This document shows, piece after piece, positions 26,567 to 32,143 of a stretch of 32,143 bases of DNA (position 1 is its first letter; each line of letters opens with the position of its first letter). Source of the stretch: a bacterium HR16 (GTDB lineage: Bacteria > Armatimonadota > HRBIN16); the NCBI GenBank assembly GCA_002898895.1, contig BEHS01000008.1, positions 1 to 32,143 on the forward strand, read 5' to 3'. A model generated the notes under the pieces. That model did not search any database, was not told the origin of the DNA, and saw only the letters and a list, made by a program, of their open reading frames with translations. The position numbers were made by a program, and so were the translations under genes.

Positions 26567-27130
26567 ATGGCAACCGTGTCAACGTTAGCGATTGTGCTGT
26601 TCATCATCGGCGGCGTGCTGGTGATATGGGTCATCGCCGCCTACAACAACCTGGTGAACCTGCGCGGGCAAGCACAGCGCGCGTGGGCGAACGTGGATGT
26701 GGTGCTCAAACAGCGATGGGACCTCATCCCGAACCTGGTGGAGACGGTGAAAGGCTACGCCCAGCACGAAAAGCAGGTTCTGGAGCGTATCGCCGAACTG
26801 CGCGCGGTCGCGCTGGGTGCACAAGACCGCAAAGAGCGCATTCAGGCGGAGCAAGAGGCAACGCGCCTGCTGGGCAACATCATCGTGTGGGGCGAGCAGT
26901 ACCCGGAACTCAAGGCGAACGAGAACTTCCTGCACCTCCAGCGCACGCTGGCAGACCTGGAGGAACAAATCGCCGACCGACGCGAGCTGTACAACGAAGC
27001 GGCGACTAACTACAACGTATACCAGAAGACTTTCCCCGCCGTGCTGGTAGCGCAGAGCGTTTGGGCGGAAGAGATGCCTCTCTTTGAGGCGGCACCGCAG
27101 GAAAGGGAGGTACCGAAGGTGCAGTTTTAG
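26567..27130 (+). CDS. lemA: LemA family protein
   Basis: This 187-residue protein has one N-terminal membrane span (about residues 5-25, VLFIIGGVLVIWVIAAYNNL). A long helical extracytoplasmic domain follows. The diagnostic LemA features are YNNLVNLRGQAQRAWANVDV, LKQRWDLIPNLVETVKGYA, and the ending ELYNEAATNYNVYQKTFPAVL. It follows the GIDE-domain gene by 12 bases with a strong AGGAGGAGAACAAG site, so the two are one operon. LemA proteins are usually paired with TPM, M48 peptidase, DUF2207 or GIDE partners at the membrane. Their exact role is unsettled; envelope proteostasis is a common guess. The two residual functions of this pair therefore probably concern a membrane complex. Confidence 0.93.
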   Translation: MATVSTLAIVLFIIGGVLVIWVIAAYNNLVNLRGQAQRAWANVDVVLKQRWDLIPNLVETVKGYAQHEKQVLERIAELRAVALGAQDRKERIQAEQEATRLLGNIIVWGEQYPELKANENFLHLQRTLADLEEQIADRRELYNEAATNYNVYQKTFPAVLVAQSVWAEEMPLFEAAPQEREVPKVQF

Positions 27131-27147
27131 ATAACCCTAAAAAGGTG

Positions 27148-27179
27148 TTGACAGATTTAGCTGAAGATAGTAGTATAAT
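27148..27179 (+). promoter_or_regulatory. Promoter of the large helicase gene
   Basis: A perfect TTGACA (27148-27153) is followed 17 bases on by TAGTAT (27171-27176) and 20 bases on by a perfect TATAAT (27174-27179). The 17-base spacing favours TAGTAT, and overlapping use is possible. It lies just after the lemA stop, so the helicase gene is independently transcribed with a leader of about 70 bases. Confidence 0.65.
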
Positions 27180-27203
27180 GCCATAGGCATCGGGAGGTAT
27201 GCC
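27178..27203 (+). promoter_or_regulatory. Palindromic half-sites at the helicase transcription start
   Basis: ATGCC-ATA-GGCAT (27178-27190) is a perfect 5-base inverted repeat with a 3-base centre, directly after the -10 box, and a third half-site ATGCC lies at 27199-27203. The position is typical of a repressor operator, but such short repeats also occur by chance. Confidence 0.35.
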
Positions 27204-27254
27204 GCGTACAGCCGCGCTCAGCATATTCTACCAATCTTCAAGGGAGTGGGGTTT

Positions 27255-30200
27255 ATGCTGGTATATTGCACAGAGGAGTTCAAAAATAGACTCAAGCAGC
27301 TTAATCTTGTGGATAAGTTCGCAGAGATCGAGGGGGCGATCCGACAAGCAGAAGCTGTGCCCCGCTTGGTCGATGCTGGACTAGAACCGTACCACGGGAT
27401 CTGGATAAAGAAATTAGGTGGAGTAGGAACGGTTAGCCAACTTCGGATGCTCAGCTGCGTTATTAATGTAAAGCACCATAGTGCATTGGTGCTTTGCTTT
27501 TTTGCTCTGCTCAAAAGATCGGATCAAGAATACGACAAGATTCGGAAAATGCTTGAACAGGGGCGATATTCCCCGCCTGTTTCTGAAGAGGAGGTAGACT
27601 CCTGGCTTAACTCTCTACCACACCTCGAAGAAACAGACACTGGACGTCTACCGCCGTTAGAAAGCAGTTACAGGGTCTGGTTTCACCCGCTTGGGGGACT
27701 TGCAAAGTCTGCTGACGATGCGGTTTACGAGTCTATTGAGTGGTGCAAAAGATCGCGCGACAACGAGACACAGACATTCTGGCAAGATTACTACAAACTT
27801 GTCGGTGACGTGATAGACGATGATACTGCTGGAGAGGAGATTGAAATAGATGGAGCAACCTTGCGCTATCATCGTAGAAACAGACGAGGAATACTTTTCC
27901 AAAGGTACGATCTCGAAGGACGCTTGCAGATCTTATTGCTATTACAGACTGCAGCCCATCACAACCATGTCGACGAAGCACGTAGACTGTTAACAACTCT
28001 CCAAATTGACAAGATTAGCTCTTGTGATGACATCGCCAGAGTAGCAGGAAGAGCATATCCATACTATATTCTAGCAGACGACCAACTGTGGCACGATATT
28101 CAGAATGACCAAACCGCCAATCTTGCCCTGTCAGCAGAGGAAGAAAATCTGCTTTCAGACGCCCTTGCACTTCCTCACCAGTTACCGTTATTTATAAACG
28201 GACGAGCAGGCAGTGGCAAGTCGACGATGCTTTACTACCTCTTCGCTCGATATATAGAACGCGCTCTGAGGCTTCATTGCCCGGAGAAGCTCATTTTCCT
28301 CACCTACAGCGAGCCGCTGTTGCACATAGCCAAGCAGTCTGTGACCAATGTTTTAATGTCCCAGCTAAGCCGTCAAAGTGTAAAATCGTCAGATAACAAA
28401 CTTGATGAAGTGATTGAACAATGCTTCTGGCCATTCCAAAAGTTCCTGCTGCAGCTTGTACAGAAGCAGGCAGACGAAGCGAAACGGACAAGCCAAGACC
28501 TATTGTTCCCCTCCCACAAGTACGTTGATTTTCGTGAGTTCAAGCAGATCCTCTGTCGCTGTCATCTGCCTGAAGCCAGGCAGTTTTCTCCGGAGACAGT
28601 GTGGCATGTCATCCGTACTTACATTAAGGGTTACAAAGTCGATGATTTCCTTTCTCCCGATGAGTACGAGGATATCCCCCGAGATGAACGAACGGTGGAC
28701 AAAGAAACATACGCTGTAATCTATGATAGAATATGGCATTGGTATCAAAACTTACTCGACAGTGACGGACTCTGGGACGATCAGGATCTCGTGCGTTACG
28801 TGCTGTCCCTGAACATAAATGACATGCCTTGGTTTATAGCGATATTTTGCGATGAAGTACAAGACTTTAGTCGCGTAGAGTTCCAGCTGCTTTTCAAACT
28901 CTCCATTGCGTCTAGGTTCAATCTGCCTCCTGAAGCTACCAACCTGCCATTTGCTTTCGCTGGCGATCCGTTGCAGACTATTAGCCCTACGGGATTTCGT
29001 TGGGAAGCACTGAAAGCGGCGTTTTACAACAACGTCGTAGCTCCGCTTGGTGTCCTCGGAGACCACTACTCGCTTAAGGAGAGAGAACTAGAGTACAACT
29101 ACCGTTCGACCCCGGAAGTCACCCGCTTCGCCAATTTAGTACAGCTATGGCGCAGTGCAATATTTAATCGCCTTTCGGTCAAGCCGCAGAAGCCGTGGCA
29201 AGCTGTTCGTGGCGCCGTTCCCGGCTTATACATTATCGAGCGTGATGTTTCAGCAGCCCAGTTTGCTGAGAGTGCCCAGAAAAAGGAATATACCATCATT
29301 GTACCCTGCGAGCTTGGCGGCGAAGAAGATTTTGTGAGGCAAGACGATGTCTTAGGACGACTTGAAGGTATTGCTAATATTTGGAGCCCCTCTGCAGCCA
29401 AGGGGCTCGAGTTCCGACAGGTGATAATATACAAATTTGGCGATCACTGTACTGTCGATTTCGAAAACAAGGAGCGCAATGACATTCGTGAAGAGTACTT
29501 CTTCAATAAACTTTATGTCGCTGTCACTCGCGCCAGGGAAAGACTTTTCATCGTGGACACCATAGAGGGATATGAAAAGCTGTGGAAGTACTTTACTGAA
29601 CAAGCATATGGGAACCTGTTACAGAACGAGCAAATTAGGCGAAGATGGAACGAGCATGATGTGCAAACTTTTGCACAGGACATACCTGTCGAGGTAATCC
29701 AGGCCGACAAGCCGTTGGAAATCGCTGAGCAGCTGCAAGTGAAAGGTGAACAATCAGACGATGCGCTGTTGTTACTACGCGCTTCCGAATACTACACCCT
29801 CGCTGGGGATAGCTTTCACGCAAGCCTCTGCAAGGCCAGGGCACAGCATCTTTTAAGAGACTACGATAGCGCTGGTAAGCTGTATACAGAGATTGGCAAG
29901 CATCAGGAAGCTTTCGAAAGCTACTGGCAAGGCAGGTTATGGAGAGAAGCATATAATCTACAATGCCAGTTCTCAGTAGGCAACGACGTACAGCGCGATG
30001 TCGTTAATTCAATGGTAACGCAGGGAGAGGTGGATTTCGTAGAGAGGGCTGTGTCATTAATTGATAAGAGTCTTTATAGACTGTCTCAATATCCTGAACA
30101 CTTGGGTGATTTAGCTGCTCGTTATGTGAAAGCTACTGAATATTTGCTCAGCCATGCCAACTATTCTGCCGAAGAGCCATGGGAAAAGCGAGGGGACTGC

Positions 30201-31760
30201 GCTATACGCATGGCTGATATGGCTACCATAGACTTTGAAACCCGCAAGGGTTTGCGTACCGTCGCTTTCCTTTGCTTCTATAGGACGCAGAGATGGACTA
30301 GCGCAGTCGATGCAGCAGAACGAGCAGGTATTCGCGACGGACGCGAATACTTTGAGGCAAAGGCATATGCTGAGGGGATGCCTGCTGGGCTGCAATGGCT
30401 AGCACGTCTCCGCGACGGTGACGAGCGGATACTGAGCGAATGGCAGAAGGCTGGAAAGCCCATGAATAGGGAGTGGGCGAGGTATTTGACCCGTCCTCTG
30501 GAAAACGCACGGAAATTTGTCGAACTGACACAAGCCTATGAGGAGCTCGCCGAACCGTATAGAATTCTGGATGTTTTAAACAACGCCATCCTTTCTGGAA
30601 AAGTAACCGAAGATGAACTAATAGGTTCGATACGTGCTCTGCAAGAACTGCCCGTCTGGCATTCTAAGGTAGACCTAATAAGTGCAGCCGAGGGTAGATA
30701 CGCCCAGATCGCGGAGAAGCTGATTGATCTCCTGTCTAATGCAGTGATTGCATCTCCTTCTGACAAGGACGTAGACGAAAACAAACGCAGGCTACGTTTG
30801 TCTTACGTAAGGCTAATTAAGAATATGTTGAGTCGTAAGCCTGCTGATACTCAGGCACTCTCACGCCTTTTCAAAGCGTCGTTAGCGCTAGGAGCACGAG
30901 ACGAGACATCCCGGTCTGCCTACATGCTCCTGCGTCAATACGATGTCTCATCTCAAGAATTCAGCAAGATAGTCTCTGACATTAACGCTGCAAGGCTCTT
31001 GGGCCATACAATACAGGTGATGGCAGATGATATAGCAGACAGTGCCGAAGCAGCCGCCAAGCTGCTACATTACGTTCTTACTTATCCAGAGGCTGAACAG
31101 ACAAAAAGTCTCCGAGTGGTTACTTCAGCTATTGAGACGATGATACAAGGACTCATTGACTCCACACAATGGAAAGTTTACATAAGTGCCAATAATCTGT
31201 TTTCCGCATACATAATTCTCCAAGAGAACCACATTGACGCATTGCGTTACCTAGAATCGTTCACAGAACACCAGGATACCGAACTTCGCGACAGCGCTCG
31301 CTCATGTTGGTTACAAATGAAGCGGAAACAAATCACGTACCATGAGAGCAGGAGTGAAAACGCTGCAGCGGAAAGGACGAGGCGTGAGCTTGTACGTAGG
31401 ATGAAAGATTGGGGTATGCTTGTGGAGACAACAGAACCGACCAAGTTGGAGGCTGCACGGTTCTTGTGGTTGGTAGACGGTGATGTAACGTTTGAAGAAG
31501 ACGATGAGGCTTTCTACACTTCTCTAGGACAGGTTGGGCTTCGCTTGCTCAAAAGGCGAAAGAAGATGATTCTTGTCAACGCTGTTAGCTTTGCTTACTA
31601 TACTATTGATATGATAGGCGCCACACAGGCGGCAACGAGTCCGATCTGGGAGATCGTGCACATAGAGAGTGAAAAGCGCGGAAGGTATACCATCAAGGTC
31701 GGTGATCGCGTTGTAACGGTAACGACACGGCAAAAGCAAGTGCAAACCAAATATACTTAA
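27255..31760 (+). CDS. Very large SF1A UvrD/Rep-like helicase with unusual N-terminus and alpha-solenoid C-terminus
   Basis: The start is ATG 27255 (1501 residues), since AGGGAG lies 8 bases before it. All SF1A motifs are present: Walker A GRAGSGKST (K322), motif II DEVQD (533-537), motif III GDPLQTI (570-576), motif IV NYRST (615-619), motif V KGLEF (716-720) and motif VI AVTRARERL (R759, R761). It is therefore an intact ATPase. Residues 1-100 (VYCTEEFKNRLKQLN, then LCFFALLKRSDQEYDKI) look RelE/ParE-like; this is a weak inference. Residues about 790-1500 form a helical, TPR-like solenoid (for example ASEYYTLAGDSFHASLCKARAQ). Overall the layout recalls eukaryotic TRANK1. Codon use is clearly more AT-rich than in the neighbours, suggesting recent transfer. 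A role in phage defence is possible. Confidence 0.8.
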   Translation: MLVYCTEEFKNRLKQLNLVDKFAEIEGAIRQAEAVPRLVDAGLEPYHGIWIKKLGGVGTVSQLRMLSCVINVKHHSALVLCFFALLKRSDQEYDKIRKMLEQGRYSPPVSEEEVDSWLNSLPHLEETDTGRLPPLESSYRVWFHPLGGLAKSADDAVYESIEWCKRSRDNETQTFWQDYYKLVGDVIDDDTAGEEIEIDGATLRYHRRNRRGILFQRYDLEGRLQILLLLQTAAHHNHVDEARRLLTTLQIDKISSCDDIARVAGRAYPYYILADDQLWHDIQNDQTANLALSAEEENLLSDALALPHQLPLFINGRAGSGKSTMLYYLFARYIERALRLHCPEKLIFLTYSEPLLHIAKQSVTNVLMSQLSRQSVKSSDNKLDEVIEQCFWPFQKFLLQLVQKQADEAKRTSQDLLFPSHKYVDFREFKQILCRCHLPEARQFSPETVWHVIRTYIKGYKVDDFLSPDEYEDIPRDERTVDKETYAVIYDRIWHWYQNLLDSDGLWDDQDLVRYVLSLNINDMPWFIAIFCDEVQDFSRVEFQLLFKLSIASRFNLPPEATNLPFAFAGDPLQTISPTGFRWEALKAAFYNNVVAPLGVLGDHYSLKERELEYNYRSTPEVTRFANLVQLWRSAIFNRLSVKPQKPWQAVRGAVPGLYIIERDVSAAQFAESAQKKEYTIIVPCELGGEEDFVRQDDVLGRLEGIANIWSPSAAKGLEFRQVIIYKFGDHCTVDFENKERNDIREEYFFNKLYVAVTRARERLFIVDTIEGYEKLWKYFTEQAYGNLLQNEQIRRRWNEHDVQTFAQDIPVEVIQADKPLEIAEQLQVKGEQSDDALLLLRASEYYTLAGDSFHASLCKARAQHLLRDYDSAGKLYTEIGKHQEAFESYWQGRLWREAYNLQCQFSVGNDVQRDVVNSMVTQGEVDFVERAVSLIDKSLYRLSQYPEHLGDLAARYVKATEYLLSHANYSAEEPWEKRGDCAIRMADMATIDFETRKGLRTVAFLCFYRTQRWTSAVDAAERAGIRDGREYFEAKAYAEGMPAGLQWLARLRDGDERILSEWQKAGKPMNREWARYLTRPLENARKFVELTQAYEELAEPYRILDVLNNAILSGKVTEDELIGSIRALQELPVWHSKVDLISAAEGRYAQIAEKLIDLLSNAVIASPSDKDVDENKRRLRLSYVRLIKNMLSRKPADTQALSRLFKASLALGARDETSRSAYMLLRQYDVSSQEFSKIVSDINAARLLGHTIQVMADDIADSAEAAAKLLHYVLTYPEAEQTKSLRVVTSAIETMIQGLIDSTQWKVYISANNLFSAYIILQENHIDALRYLESFTEHQDTELRDSARSCWLQMKRKQITYHESRSENAAAERTRRELVRRMKDWGMLVETTEPTKLEAARFLWLVDGDVTFEEDDEAFYTSLGQVGLRLLKRRKKMILVNAVSFAYYTIDMIGATQAATSPIWEIVHIESEKRGRYTIKVGDRVVTVTTRQKQVQTKYT

Positions 31761-31988
31761 AATAGCCCCCAGAGAGTAAAAACTCGTCTGCCAAAAGATC
31801 TGTATGGTGTTCTTTGCAAACGACTGGAAAACAAGCTGAGCATCTCGTACGCCCTTTTTTGAAATTCGTAGGTCTATCCCGCGATTCCCCCCTGACAAGC
31901 AAACCATTGTGTGTTATCTCATAATACTGGGTGTGCAATTGGCAAACTGCAGGCTCCTTGACAAGACGAAGGTGAGGGAGGTTTGCCA

Positions 31989-32143
31989 TGAACACAGGAA
32001 GAACTGTGGTTCAACAACTGGTGGAAGGTAGTCTGGAGTCTCTACTGTCCCTTGCCGAGCAAGCGTTGTGGAACGATACTTTGCGCCGACCGGTGATGCG
32101 GCAACTTGAAAAGCGTGTGCTGGCGCACGTGCAGGCGAGTGCC
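31989..32143 (+). CDS. Unrecognised protein, N-terminal fragment cut by window edge
   Basis: The ATG follows GAGGGAGGTTTGCC, a strong ribosome-binding site, and the frame is open to the window end (51 residues). The visible part is helical and charged (VVQQLVEGSLESLLSLAEQA, then LRRPVMRQLEKRVLAHV). Start-of-transposase proteins can look like this, but I cannot assign a family. The region between the helicase stop and this gene (31761-31988, AT-rich) shows no gene or clear terminator. Confidence 0.55.

Noticed and set aside
27199-27384. A 61-residue frame starting before the helicase ATG
   Set aside because: Its GGGAGG site lies directly against the ATG with no spacing, and it overlaps the helicase gene in another frame.
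31693-31995. A 100-residue minus-strand frame at the right end
   Set aside because: It overlaps the end of the helicase gene and the ribosome-binding site of the next gene, and it has no recognisable domain.
1-32143. CRISPR arrays, tRNA or rRNA genes, complete insertion sequences
   Set aside because: No regularly spaced direct repeats with unique spacers, no clover-leaf or rRNA-like sequence in the gaps, and no transposase with paired terminal repeats were seen by eye. A computational scan would be needed to exclude small ones.

Overview
The window is a stretch of a moderately GC-rich bacterial chromosome. I infer a thermophilic or soil member of Armatimonadota or a related phylum. The reasons are a DUF6785/DUF6784 membrane protein, a Tat-exported GH116 glycosidase, a phytanoyl-CoA-dioxygenase-like protein, a HAF-repeat exported protein, and several families of short dispersed inverted repeats between genes. 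No rRNA, tRNA, CRISPR array or complete insertion sequence was seen. The taxonomic call rests on gene content only.

Left part (1-3950): a truncated HAF-repeat exported protein and a large polytopic DUF6785 protein lie on the minus strand. A PhyH-type Fe(II)/2-oxoglutarate dioxygenase with a clear sigma70 promoter and an orphan antitoxin-like small protein lie on the plus strand. A strong hairpin at 3925-3949 separates the last of these from the next operon.

Efflux operon (10621 down to 3973, minus strand): an AbrB-type regulator, a TolC-like outer-membrane protein, an HlyD-type adaptor and an RND pump are transcribed in that order from a near-consensus promoter. The leader carries four 9-bp tandem repeats. 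The pump has an unusual hydrophobic insertion between its two halves.

Middle (10972-18128, minus strand): lepA (EF4) has its own promoter. Upstream of it is a putative carbohydrate operon of iolB-like isomerase, PIG-L deacetylase, TIM-barrel epimerase/isomerase and an exported parallel beta-helix protein. A TlpA-type thioredoxin lies further upstream. On the plus strand, 18367-21909 encodes a large Tat-exported GH116 glycosidase with an inserted carbohydrate-binding-like module.

Right part (21902-32143): a nitrate/sulfonate-type ABC transporter (ATPase with C-terminal AAA-associated domain plus a fused double permease, no binding protein nearby) runs on the minus strand. It diverges from a plus-strand pair of a GIDE-domain membrane protein and LemA. 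Next is a visibly more AT-rich 4.5-kb gene for a 1501-residue SF1A (UvrD/Rep-like) helicase. It has a possible RelE-like N-terminus, a long alpha-solenoid C-terminus and its own promoter, and is the best candidate for a poorly described, possibly defensive, system. The window ends inside an unrecognised gene.
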